Below, one piece after another: positions 34,759-42,427 of a stretch of 64,000 nucleotides of DNA; within the stretch, counting starts at the first letter, position 1; the number at the start of each line of letters is the position of its first letter. Location: positions 1 to 64,000 of the forward strand of contig CAYMAS010000010.1 in NCBI GenBank assembly GCA_964388485.1, written 5' to 3'. Under the pieces are notes generated by a model. The model saw only the letters and a list, made by a program, of their open reading frames with translations. It did no database searches and was not told the DNA's origin. Source of the stretch: JBCDKH01 sp964388485. Lineage in GTDB: Bacteria > Planctomycetota > Phycisphaerae > Tepidisphaerales > Tepidisphaeraceae. The translations under genes and the position numbers were made by a program.

Positions 34759-35988
34759 TCACTGCTTGTAGCGATAGACCGCCGCGACGCCGGTTTCGGT
34801 CGGGAACTGGTCGCTTGGAATGACCCGAACCTTCGCGCCGGTCTTGAGCGACAGCTCGCACAGATCGTCCAGCACGTCGTCGACGTCCGGATTGCTCTCC
34901 TTGAGCATCCTGGCCTGGCCGGTCTCGGGGTCGATGGTGCCGCCGATGGTCTTGTCGGCATCAACGAGGAGCGTCAGGACGCGACCCTGGAAGGCGGCTT
35001 CGGCGACCTTCTGAACGTCGTCGCTGCCTTCGCCCTTGGCCTTGGCGTTGCCGAACTGCTCGGTCAGCTCGTGGATTTCGGCGTCGTAATCGGGGCGGAA
35101 GACTTCTTCCATCTCACTTCGCAGCCGCTCGTTGTCGACTTCGACGGCGTCGGGGTTGATACGGATGCCCTTCTTTGTCAGCCGCGGGTGGTGGCTGACT
35201 TTGAAGAAGACGTCGTGGTAATCGACGTCACCGGCGAAGTAGAGCGGCAGGTTGCTGCCGCGGCCGTGGTAGTCGTAGACGGCACGATCGACGGCGCGCA
35301 GGTAGCGTTCGATGTCTTTGTCGCGCGTGTCCTTGTTGTCGTTGTGGCCGTGGAACATGCCGCTGTACGACAGGCCGCCGTAGGAGTTGACGTTGAGGTC
35401 GCCGTCGACCTGCCCACCGAGGGCTTCGACGACGGTCGTCGGCACCTGGTCATCGAGTGGCACTTCGTCGAGGCTGTTGAGGTTGCCTTCGAACAGCCGG
35501 ACGCTCTTTTGCGTGACCGCCAGCAGGTGGTATCGGCCGGCGGACTGGAGCACGCGGATGAGCGGCTTGAGGTGAAAGCTGTCAGCGACGGCGACCCGCT
35601 CGGGCAGCGGCTTGCCGATGCGGTACATGCGGAGGCGATCGCCCAGATCGTTCGCCGTGCCGGGGCCGCTGAAGACGGCCAAACCGTCGAGTTGGTGCTG
35701 CCAGAAGGCGTTGTCGTCGCTGAGTTTGTCAAGCTCGGTCAAACGGGCTTCGGCATTGGCTTTGTCGGCTCCGTCGCCGTGGCCGATCTCCTCGCGGGCT
35801 TGCTTGAGTAGGGCTTTGAAGCGGATGCTGTTCTCGCGGGTCTCGCTGCCCTTGCGGTGCGTGGGCATGTAGATCGAGATGCGAGGGCCGCCTCGACCTT
35901 TGGGCTCCATCAGTTCTTTGAGTTCGTCCTCATCGAGTTGGCGGACGGCGGGACGGGCGGAAACGGCAGCCGGGGTGGTGTCTGACAT
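34759..35988 (-). CDS. baeRF-type eRF1-like protein
   Basis: A 409-residue soluble protein resembling the bacterial archaeo-eukaryotic release factor (baeRF) group. Recognisable stretches are PRISIYMPTHRKGSETRENSIRFK, the VFSGPGTA region, HLKPLIRVLQSAGRYHLLAVTQKSVRLFEGN, and YHDVFFKVSHHPRLTKKGIRINPDAVEVDN, ending with VRVIPSDQFPTETGVAAVYRY. The GGQ of true class I release factors is not seen. The cellular role of these proteins is unestablished; ribosome-linked functions have been proposed. The ATG at 35988 is chosen over an in-frame ATG at 36084. It heads the mreC-mreD-mrdA cluster with an 18-base gap. Confidence 0.82.
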   Translation of the reverse strand: MSDTTPAAVSARPAVRQLDEDELKELMEPKGRGGPRISIYMPTHRKGSETRENSIRFKALLKQAREEIGHGDGADKANAEARLTELDKLSDDNAFWQHQLDGLAVFSGPGTANDLGDRLRMYRIGKPLPERVAVADSFHLKPLIRVLQSAGRYHLLAVTQKSVRLFEGNLNSLDEVPLDDQVPTTVVEALGGQVDGDLNVNSYGGLSYSGMFHGHNDNKDTRDKDIERYLRAVDRAVYDYHGRGSNLPLYFAGDVDYHDVFFKVSHHPRLTKKGIRINPDAVEVDNERLRSEMEEVFRPDYDAEIHELTEQFGNAKAKGEGSDDVQKVAEAAFQGRVLTLLVDADKTIGGTIDPETGQARMLKESNPDVDDVLDDLCELSLKTGAKVRVIPSDQFPTETGVAAVYRYKQ

Positions 35989-36068
35989 GCGTTGCGTAAC
36001 GCTAATGCAAGCCCCGCAGGCCGTGGAAGGGTGAAAGTGAGGGGAGAAGTTCGGCCAGAACGTGCAGA

Positions 36069-36092
36069 AGCCCCGCATGGGCATGCGGGGCT
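36069..36092 (-). terminator. Candidate terminator or hairpin after the B12-binding protein gene
   Basis: AGCCCCGCAT and ATGCGGGGCT form a 10-bp stem with a 4-base loop, 26 bases downstream of the B12-protein stop. There is no T-run after it on the minus strand, so rho-independent function is doubtful. Confidence 0.4.
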
Positions 36093-36118
36093 GCGAGGGA
36101 TTGGCTCCTATTTAAAGT

Positions 36119-37018
36119 TCAAGCGGCTTTTCGAGCCCGGCGTGCCTCGGCGGCGCGGGCGCGGGTTGCTTTCTTCTCCTTCGTCACCCGCTCACGGCGG
36201 CTGCGGCCGACTGTCTGCTGCATCGCACTGGCCTTGTGACCCTGGTACTCCTCGGCCACACGCACCGCGTCGGCGGCGTCGAAGGCGACGAGATCGGCAC
36301 CGACCTCCTCGCCCAGGCCCTGCGCCCGCTTGTAGATACCGCCACAGCACATGACCTGCATGTCGCTGGCGTTGCCGTGCTCGCGGAGCTTGTCGATCAG
36401 AGCCCGCGCCGCTGGCATCTCCGCCGGCAGCGTGGCGAACAGGACGATCACGTCCGGTCGCCACAGGCCAACGAGGTGGTTGGCCTCGTCCGTCGGAATC
36501 CCGCCGCCGAGGAACTTGACCTCGTAGCCCTCGCTCTCGAACAAATCAGCCGTGATCTGCCCACCGAGCTCTTCGCCCTGGGCATCGCCGCACAGGACCA
36601 TCACCTTGCGACCGTTGGGGCCCATCATCGCGAGTTCGCCGGTGATGCGATCGACCGTGGCCCGGTTCAACCGCGTCGCCATGTGCTCGGCGGCGAGGGA
36701 AATCTTGTTCTCCTTGTAGAGCTCGCGAATCGATTCCATCGCGGGCCAGCAGAGTTCGAGCAGTAGCCGCCGCGGATCGACGCCCGCTTCGGCGGCCTGC
36801 TCGACGACACGCCGGCACGTCGGCCGATCACCGCCGAGCAAGGCTTCGGCGTAATGCTGAAAGAGCGGCGTGTCGCAAAGCCGCTTGCCTTCTTCGGCCT
36901 GCGACTCGTCGCGGATGAAGTGGCCGGCGGCCTTGGGAGCTTCGTCGATGAAGTCGTCGGCGAGGCGGAGGTTGGGGGTGCTGATCGACTGGCGATCGCT
37001 GAGGCTGAGATGGCTCAT
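36119..37018 (-). CDS. Cobalamin-binding domain protein with basic tail
   Basis: A 299-residue protein with the helical B12-cap domain (about 50-125; the EH pair at 111-112 in LAAEHMATRLNRA) and the Rossmann B12-binding domain (about 135-250: KVMVLCGDAQGEELGG, GYEVKFLGGGIPTDE, PDVIVLFATLP). In the loop that is normally D-x-H-x-x-G, Gln147 stands where the lower-ligand His is expected. There is no MerR-type DNA-binding domain and no methyltransferase domain. Instead, the last 30 residues are strongly basic (SRRERVTKEKKATRARAAEA). It may be a stand-alone B12 or light sensor; the target is unknown. Confidence 0.8.
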   Translation of the reverse strand: MSHLSLSDRQSISTPNLRLADDFIDEAPKAAGHFIRDESQAEEGKRLCDTPLFQHYAEALLGGDRPTCRRVVEQAAEAGVDPRRLLLELCWPAMESIRELYKENKISLAAEHMATRLNRATVDRITGELAMMGPNGRKVMVLCGDAQGEELGGQITADLFESEGYEVKFLGGGIPTDEANHLVGLWRPDVIVLFATLPAEMPAARALIDKLREHGNASDMQVMCCGGIYKRAQGLGEEVGADLVAFDAADAVRVAEEYQGHKASAMQQTVGRSRRERVTKEKKATRARAAEARRARKAA

Positions 37019-37030
37019 GGGAAGTCCGTT

Positions 37031-37080
37031 CCGTTGCTAGAAGTTTGCGTCCGTTGCTTAGGAGTTTGCGTCTGTTGCTT
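37031..37080. repeat. Short direct repeats upstream of the B12-binding protein
   Basis: CCGTTGCTAGAAGTTTGCGT (37031-37050) is followed by a 21-base version with TTAGG in place of TAGA, and a third partial copy begins CTGTTGCTT. The array starts 12 bases outside the start codon at 37018, so it would lie in the 5' leader or operator region. No gene is seen in 37019-37261. Confidence 0.7.
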
Positions 37081-37261
37081 GCGTCGGGGTGTTGCGGTGC
37101 CCGTCGCGGGTCAGGCGTCCGTCGCCGTGACACCTCTTGCATCGCCGGACAGTCTGCTGCAGCAACACGACTTTCCGACCGCCGACAGCGTCCGGTACGC
37201 CTGATGCGCATCTGGTCCGTTATCGGCCGACGTCCCGACAGCAGGGGCTATAAAGCGGCCC

Positions 37262-38383
37262 GTGCCCCGCGTCGTCGTTGTCAAGCTCGGAACCGCCCTT
37301 GTTACCGGTCGCGATGGCGAAGCGGACGCCGATGTCCTGGCATCGACTGCGAAGCAGATTCGGCAACTCGTCGACGAGAAGCGGCGTATCGCCGTCGTCA
37401 GCAGCGGTGCCGTCGGCGCGGGCGTGAAGGTTCTCGGACTGGGGCGACGTCCGAAGGACCTGCCGCGACTTCAAGCCGCCGCCGCCGCGGGTCAACCCGT
37501 GCTGGCGGCGGCGTGGGCGAAGGCACTGTCGGACGTGGGCTTGCGAAGCGGTCAAGTGCTCCTCACCCGCGAAGACGTCGATCAGCGACATCGCTTCCTC
37601 AACGTCCGCAACACCGTCGCCGCCTTGTGGCACTGCGGGGCGATTCCGATCATCAACGAAAACGATGCCGTCTCGACCGCGGAACTGCCTGGCGGCGAAG
37701 TCGGCGGTGCCGAGACGTTCGGCGACAACGATCGACTCGCCGCAGCCGTCAGTGCGGCCCTGTCAGCGGAGATGCTCGTCCTGCTGAGTACCGTCGACGG
37801 CCTGCTCGATGAAGAGGGTCAGGTCGTGCGGGAAGTCACGGAGCTTGCCGCGGCAGAGAAGCTCTGCCGCCGTGACACCTCCGTCGGCGGCACGGGCGGC
37901 ATGAAGACCAAGCTCCTCGCCGCCAGGCTGGTGACGGAGGCGGGCGAGACGATGATCCTCGCCAATGGCCGGACGCCCGACGCACTCGTGCGGGCGACGA
38001 CGGACGATCATCTCGGCACCCGATTCATTCCCGCCGACGAGGCCAAGTTGCAGGCGAAGCTCCGTTGGGTCCAGCACGCGGCGACGCATGGCACGCTCAC
38101 GCTCGACGCCGGTGCCGCCACCGCCCTTCGCCGACGCCGCGCCTCACTGCTGCCGGCGGGCGTCACGCAGGTCACCGGCACGTTCGCCCGCGGCGAGGTC
38201 GTCCGTCTCATCGACGATCACGGCACCGAAGTCGCCCGCGGCGTCGCGGCACACGATTCCGAAACCTGCCGGACCTTCGCGGGACGACGGTCGAGCGAGC
38301 TGCAGGCAGAGCACGGCCCGGACCTGCAGGCAGAGCTGGTGCACCGGGACCTGCTGGTGATTCAGCGATTGCCGCGTGATTGA
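37262..38383 (+). CDS. proB: Glutamate 5-kinase
   Basis: A 373-residue kinase that phosphorylates glutamate as the first step of proline synthesis. The amino-acid kinase domain begins VVVKLGTALVTG and contains IAVVSSGAVGAG, IPIINENDAVS, and GTGGMKTKLLAARL. A C-terminal PUA domain spans about 280-360 (GTLTLDAGAATALRRRRASLLPAGVTQVTG, FARGEVVRLID). The start is GTG, 11 bases after a purine-poor leader; the family N terminus fits. proA is not adjacent. Confidence 0.95.
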   Translation: MPRVVVVKLGTALVTGRDGEADADVLASTAKQIRQLVDEKRRIAVVSSGAVGAGVKVLGLGRRPKDLPRLQAAAAAGQPVLAAAWAKALSDVGLRSGQVLLTREDVDQRHRFLNVRNTVAALWHCGAIPIINENDAVSTAELPGGEVGGAETFGDNDRLAAAVSAALSAEMLVLLSTVDGLLDEEGQVVREVTELAAAEKLCRRDTSVGGTGGMKTKLLAARLVTEAGETMILANGRTPDALVRATTDDHLGTRFIPADEAKLQAKLRWVQHAATHGTLTLDAGAATALRRRRASLLPAGVTQVTGTFARGEVVRLIDDHGTEVARGVAAHDSETCRTFAGRRSSELQAEHGPDLQAELVHRDLLVIQRLPRD

Positions 38384-38421
38384 GTGGCAGCAGGCAAGGA
38401 GCAGGAGCCGCGTCGTTTGCT

Positions 38422-39684
38422 CTATCCGTCGATGAGCAGCTCTTCTCCCGGGATGGTGCGGAAAACTTCTTCCGTGCTCGTCTGGCCGCGGGCGACCTTG
38501 AGGAGCGCCGCCTTGCGGAACTCGAGCATGCCGTCCTTGATCGCCTGCTGCCGCAGCTCGGCGGGTCGGGCATTGCTAGCGATGAGGGTGCGGAGGCTGG
38601 GCGTGACTTCCATGATCTCGAAGACGCCGCTGCGACCGATGTAGCCGCTCATGTGGTTGCTCTCGGCAGGCACCGGTGCGTAGAGCGTCTTGCCCTCGTC
38701 GGGGCCGAGGAGGTCCTTAATGTCTTCAAAAGCTTCGGTGCCCAGATCCATTTCGCGACGCGTCTGCGGATCGAGCGTCCGCACCAGCCGCTGCGCCACG
38801 ACGCCGCGAAGGCCGCCGGCGATGAAGTGGTCGGGAATGTCGAAGGCCCGCATGCTCTGGATTGCGCCGGCGGTGCTTTGCGCATGCAGCGTCGCCAAGA
38901 CCAGGATGCCGCTATTGGCCGCACGGACCGCGACCTGGGCGGTCTTCTGGTCACGGATTTCGCCGACCATGATGATGTCCGGGTTCTGCCGGAGCACGGC
39001 CCGGAGCAGGTCGGCGAAGTCGAGGTTGATGTCCGCGTTGACGCCGCTCTGCCGAAGCCCCTCGACGCTGAATTCAACGGGGTCTTCGATCGTGTTGATC
39101 TTGCGGGAGCCGTCGTTGAGGCTCATGAGGGTCGCATAGAGCGTGGCCGTTTTGCCGCTGCCGGTGGGGCCGGTGATGAGGACGATCCCGCCGGGGTTAT
39201 TGATCATGCGGCGGTACTTGCTCAGCTGCTTTTCGAACATCCCGAGGTTGTTCAGGTCGTGCAGGTGGGCGTCGCGGCTGAAGAGGCGAAAGGCTGCGTC
39301 TTCGCCATAGAGCGTGGGGATGACGCTGACGCGCAAGTCGACGCCCTCGATGCCTGGGGTCGCTTCGCCCTCGGGAGACCAGATCCAGCGGCCTTCGTCG
39401 GGCTGACGCACGTCGCCGCCGGTCATGCCGGCGTTGTTCTTGACGTAGGCGATGGCCCGTTTGCCCTGGTCGCGGGTGAGGGTCGCGATCTGCCGAACGA
39501 CGCCCAGATGCCGGACCTCGACGACATAGCGGTCGTCATAGGCGTTGACGAACAAGTCGCTGGCACCCATGGCTGCGGCACGGGCGACGAGGCGGTCCAT
39601 GGCCTCTTCGGCGGGGACGTTGGCGACGTCGGTTTGGGGAATCTCAGCGGCAACGCCGGGCGATCCGGGCGGAAGGTCGGTCAT
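38422..39684 (-). CDS. Type II/IV secretion system ATPase (GspE/PilB family)
   Basis: A 420-residue hexameric traffic ATPase. Walker A is GPTGSGKT (172-179), the Asp box INTIEDPVEF, Walker B NPDIIMVGEIRD, and the His box ATLHAQSTAGA; the C-terminal ALIGRSGVFEI-type segment is present. It lacks the N-terminal MshEN domain and the four-cysteine zinc motif normally found before the GYxGR segment (there is no Cys there). It is therefore shorter than PilB or GspE, and closer to a stand-alone ATPase. The STAS protein lies 27 bases upstream on the same strand. No pilin, secretin or platform gene is near. Confidence 0.88.
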   Translation of the reverse strand: MTDLPPGSPGVAAEIPQTDVANVPAEEAMDRLVARAAAMGASDLFVNAYDDRYVVEVRHLGVVRQIATLTRDQGKRAIAYVKNNAGMTGGDVRQPDEGRWIWSPEGEATPGIEGVDLRVSVIPTLYGEDAAFRLFSRDAHLHDLNNLGMFEKQLSKYRRMINNPGGIVLITGPTGSGKTATLYATLMSLNDGSRKINTIEDPVEFSVEGLRQSGVNADINLDFADLLRAVLRQNPDIIMVGEIRDQKTAQVAVRAANSGILVLATLHAQSTAGAIQSMRAFDIPDHFIAGGLRGVVAQRLVRTLDPQTRREMDLGTEAFEDIKDLLGPDEGKTLYAPVPAESNHMSGYIGRSGVFEIMEVTPSLRTLIASNARPAELRQQAIKDGMLEFRKAALLKVARGQTSTEEVFRTIPGEELLIDG

Positions 39685-39711
39685 GAGCGGGGATGGCTAA
39701 AGGAGAAACGA

Positions 39712-40068
39712 TCAGCTGCCGGCGGCGACTTCTTTGGCGGCGGCTTCGTCTTCGACGATGGGCACGACGCGGCCGACCTTGAGGAGGTCGAGCACCTGCC
39801 GGACGGCGGGCTGGACTTCGTAGACGACAAGGCTGCCGCCGGCGTCGCTGACCTTCTTGTGCGTGCCGATGAGCCAGCCGACGGCGCTGGAGTCGATGTA
39901 CTGGGTGTCGCCGAGGTCGAGCAGGATGCGGCTGCCGGCCCAGTTTTGGCCGATGACGCCGCTGAGCGGGTTGTCGCCGGCGGGATCGATATCGGCCGCG
40001 GTGATGTTGCCTTGGGTGGCCACTTTGACGAGGCCGTCGCGTTCGATCGAGACGAGTTGGAGCTTCAT
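39712..40068 (-). CDS. STAS domain protein, anti-anti-sigma factor-like
   Basis: A 118-residue STAS protein of the SpoIIAA type. The fold pattern is complete: VKVATQGNITAADI, SRILLDLGDTQYIDSSAVGWLIGTHKKVSDAGGSLVV, and QVLDLLKVGRVVPIVED. The phospho-acceptor serine lies in YIDSSAVGWL, the usual position. Such proteins control anti-sigma factor kinases or local signalling modules. Neither partner kinase nor phosphatase is adjacent; instead the secretion ATPase follows after 27 bases, an arrangement that suggests joint expression. Confidence 0.88.
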   Translation of the reverse strand: MKLQLVSIERDGLVKVATQGNITAADIDPAGDNPLSGVIGQNWAGSRILLDLGDTQYIDSSAVGWLIGTHKKVSDAGGSLVVYEVQPAVRQVLDLLKVGRVVPIVEDEAAAKEVAAGS

Positions 40069-40293
40069 GAGGACGAGAGGTCGATTGATCGGCAATGGCT
40101 GCCCCGGAACGCGGAAAGCCGCGTCAGGCAGCTCAAAGCCACCTGGGGCAGCCGAGGCGGGTGATGACGGTAGCACGAACCGTCGTCGGACGAAACGCCG
40201 CGCCCCAGCAGCCTGCGACGATCCTCTGGTTTGGGCCCGGGCGATGGGTCGGATAGACTCGCCCCGCCGCGTCCCGCGGCCGTTGCCCCGCCC

Positions 40294-41958
40294 ATGCCGC
40301 TGCTCTTCGAGATCTACGACCAGGGCCGCCGGCTGACCGACTACCACGTCCGCGGCGCCTACGCCACCGGTCCCGAAAGCCTGCCCATCCAGGGACGCAT
40401 CGCCTTCAGCGAAGGCCTGCTCCGCGTCGAGGCCGGCGACGTCGACGGCCTGCTCAACGACAGCCAGGGCCATTCCGACCCCGGCGACGAAGAGGACGCC
40501 TACAGCGGTCTCAAGTCGAGCGTCGCGGCCATCGGCGTCGCGTTGCTGTGGAATCTGGGCGAGACCGGCGAGTACATGCTCGAAACCACCCGACTGCCGC
40601 CGCGGCACGACCCGTACATCCTCAACGTCGAACTCGCCCGACATCGCGTCATGCGGCTCCTGCAGAAGCAGGAGGACTGGAATCTGTGGGAACTCGCCCC
40701 CGCGGCCCCGGCCGTCGCCAAGGCCCGGCAGGCGCAGGTCATGTTCGCCGACTGCCTGGGCTACCTCGAAGATCCCGCCACGGCCTCGATCAAAGCCAAC
40801 GCCGCCCTCGCCGCCGCAGTCGAGGCCGGGGACGCGTTGGCGCGATCGCAGGCGGAACTGATGTTCCAGCGTCGCCGACGCAGCGGGTTGCCGCGAAGCC
40901 TCTTCGGCATCCGGGCCGACGTCGCCGGGGCCGCACCCCGCGAAAGTGCTGCGTACCGACAGGCCATCCTCGGCGGCTTCGATTGCCTGAGCATTCCGAT
41001 GCCGTGGCGTCTGATGCAGCCCGAAGAGGAGGTCTTCGACACCGGAGCCGTCGACGCGGCGGTCGACTTGGCGGCAAAGGCGAAGCTGCCGGTTATCGCC
41101 GGCCCGCTGATCGACCTGGCCGACGCCCCCGAAGCCGCCGGCGGCGCGGCCAGTGGCGAAGTTCCGATCAACGGCGGAGTGCCGGAGTGGTTGTTCCTCT
41201 ACGAGAACAACTTCGAGGCTTTGCGTGATCTGGCGTTCAACTACGTCCGCGCCACGGCGAGTCGCTATCGCCGCGTCGTCAAGCTCTGGAACGTGGTCGC
41301 CGGCATCCATGCGGCGTCGAGCTTCGGGCTGACCTTCGAGCAGATGATCGAATTGACGCGGCTGCTCGTCGGACAGGTCAAGGCGATCCTGCCGGGGGCC
41401 AAGACGCTCGTCACGATCAAGCAGCCGTTCGGCGAATACCTGGCGGCGCCGGGCAACACCAGCGCCACCAGCGTCCCGCCGATGCTCTACGCCGAAATGG
41501 TCGCCCAGAGCGGCGCGCAGGTGGACGGCTTCGGCGTCGAACTCGTCGTCGGCCGGCCTACCCGGGGCCGACGCGTCCGCGATCTGTTCCAGATCTCGTC
41601 GATGCTCGACCGGTTCATGACACTCGGCAAGCCGCTGTTCATCACGAACGTGACGTGCCCCGATGCCCACGACCCACCAGCCGATGAAGCCGGTCGCTGG
41701 GGCGAGCCCTGGACGCCGCAGCTGCAGGCGGCGTGGTTGCGGGAGGTCTACCAGATCGCCCTGGCCAAGCCGTACGTCGAGAACATTGCCTGGGCGGATC
41801 TCGTCGACGGTCCGCACAATCAGATTCCCGGCGGCGGACTGCTCGATGATCTCATGCGTCCCAAGCCGGTAGCCAACACGCACCGGCAGTTGCGGGCGGC
41901 GACGAAGCCGTTCCTGCGACCCGGCCGTGCCGTCTCCTCGACCGCGACCACGCGCTAG
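40294..41958 (+). CDS. GH10-like protein lacking the usual catalytic glutamates
   Basis: A 554-residue protein. The first 190 residues are a planctomycete-type N-terminal region, and from about 200 onward it reads as a GH10 xylanase-like TIM barrel (GGFDCLSIPMPWRLMQPEEEVFDTGAVDAAVDLAAK, then VVKLWNVVAGIHA, LVTIKQPFGEYL, DGFGVELVVG, KPLFITNVTCPD, YVENIAWADLVDG). In active GH10 enzymes the acid/base lies in WDVVNE and the nucleophile in ITELD. Here these read WNVVAG (residues 332-337) and ITNVT (about 450-454), so neither Glu is present. No signal peptide is seen. It is probably not a xylanase. The ATG at 40294 starts the conserved block. Confidence 0.8.
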   Translation: MPLLFEIYDQGRRLTDYHVRGAYATGPESLPIQGRIAFSEGLLRVEAGDVDGLLNDSQGHSDPGDEEDAYSGLKSSVAAIGVALLWNLGETGEYMLETTRLPPRHDPYILNVELARHRVMRLLQKQEDWNLWELAPAAPAVAKARQAQVMFADCLGYLEDPATASIKANAALAAAVEAGDALARSQAELMFQRRRRSGLPRSLFGIRADVAGAAPRESAAYRQAILGGFDCLSIPMPWRLMQPEEEVFDTGAVDAAVDLAAKAKLPVIAGPLIDLADAPEAAGGAASGEVPINGGVPEWLFLYENNFEALRDLAFNYVRATASRYRRVVKLWNVVAGIHAASSFGLTFEQMIELTRLLVGQVKAILPGAKTLVTIKQPFGEYLAAPGNTSATSVPPMLYAEMVAQSGAQVDGFGVELVVGRPTRGRRVRDLFQISSMLDRFMTLGKPLFITNVTCPDAHDPPADEAGRWGEPWTPQLQAAWLREVYQIALAKPYVENIAWADLVDGPHNQIPGGGLLDDLMRPKPVANTHRQLRAATKPFLRPGRAVSSTATTR

Positions 41959-41961
41959 GCC

Positions 41962-42399
41962 ATGCCTCACCCGCGTGAAACTTACGGCATGGATCCGCGG
42001 CAATGGCCGGCGACGCGTCGGCACGGTTGGCCCGTTCGGGAACGCCGCGGCCTCGGCGTGCTTTGCGCGGCAGCTTTGCTCTTCCTGATCGTGTTGCTGA
42101 TCCAGCGGCCGACGACCTTGAGCGACCCGCCACCGCCGGTTGCTCCGTTGCAAGCGGAGTTGCTGGACCGGCTCGATCCGAACGTCGCCACCGCCGCCCA
42201 ACTCGCCGCGCTGCCGGGCATCGGGCCTTCTAAGGCGGAAGCGATCGTGACGCACCGAACCAGCGTCAACGGCCGGGCCTTCCACCATCCCGACGACCTC
42301 GCCGACGTGCACGGCATCGGCCCCGCTATCGTCGGCAAGCTTCGGCCGCACGTCATGTTCCCGGTGGAGCCATCGGTGGACGAGAAGAGCGGCTCATGA
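41962..42399 (+). CDS. ComEA-like helix-hairpin-helix membrane protein
   Basis: A 145-residue protein with one membrane segment (LGVLCAAALLFLIVLLIQ, about 31-48), a proline-rich linker, and two helix-hairpin-helix motifs (LAALPGIGPSKAEAIVTHR and LADVHGIGPAIVGKLRP). This is the ComEA arrangement that binds double-stranded DNA at the membrane in natural transformation. It starts 3 bases after the GH10-like gene, so the two are translationally linked. No comEC or comF is nearby. The secretion ATPase 2.3 kb away is a possible but unproven partner. Confidence 0.85.
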   Translation: MPHPRETYGMDPRQWPATRRHGWPVRERRGLGVLCAAALLFLIVLLIQRPTTLSDPPPPVAPLQAELLDRLDPNVATAAQLAALPGIGPSKAEAIVTHRTSVNGRAFHHPDDLADVHGIGPAIVGKLRPHVMFPVEPSVDEKSGS

Positions 42400-42427
42400 C
42401 GATGTCCGCTCGCCTCTCACCCTGTCG

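Noticed and set aside
36069..36092. Hairpin considered as a cobalamin riboswitch part
   Set aside because: It lies downstream of the B12-protein gene rather than in a leader, and no B12-box-like sequence was seen nearby.
37031..37080. Direct repeats considered as a replication-origin iteron array
   Set aside because: There are only two full copies and a partial one, with no replication initiator gene nearby.
39712..42351. An 879-residue minus-strand frame covering the STAS gene and the GH10-like gene
   Set aside because: Only its last 118 residues (from ATG 40068) are a real STAS protein; the upstream part is antisense to the GH10-like and ComEA-like genes.
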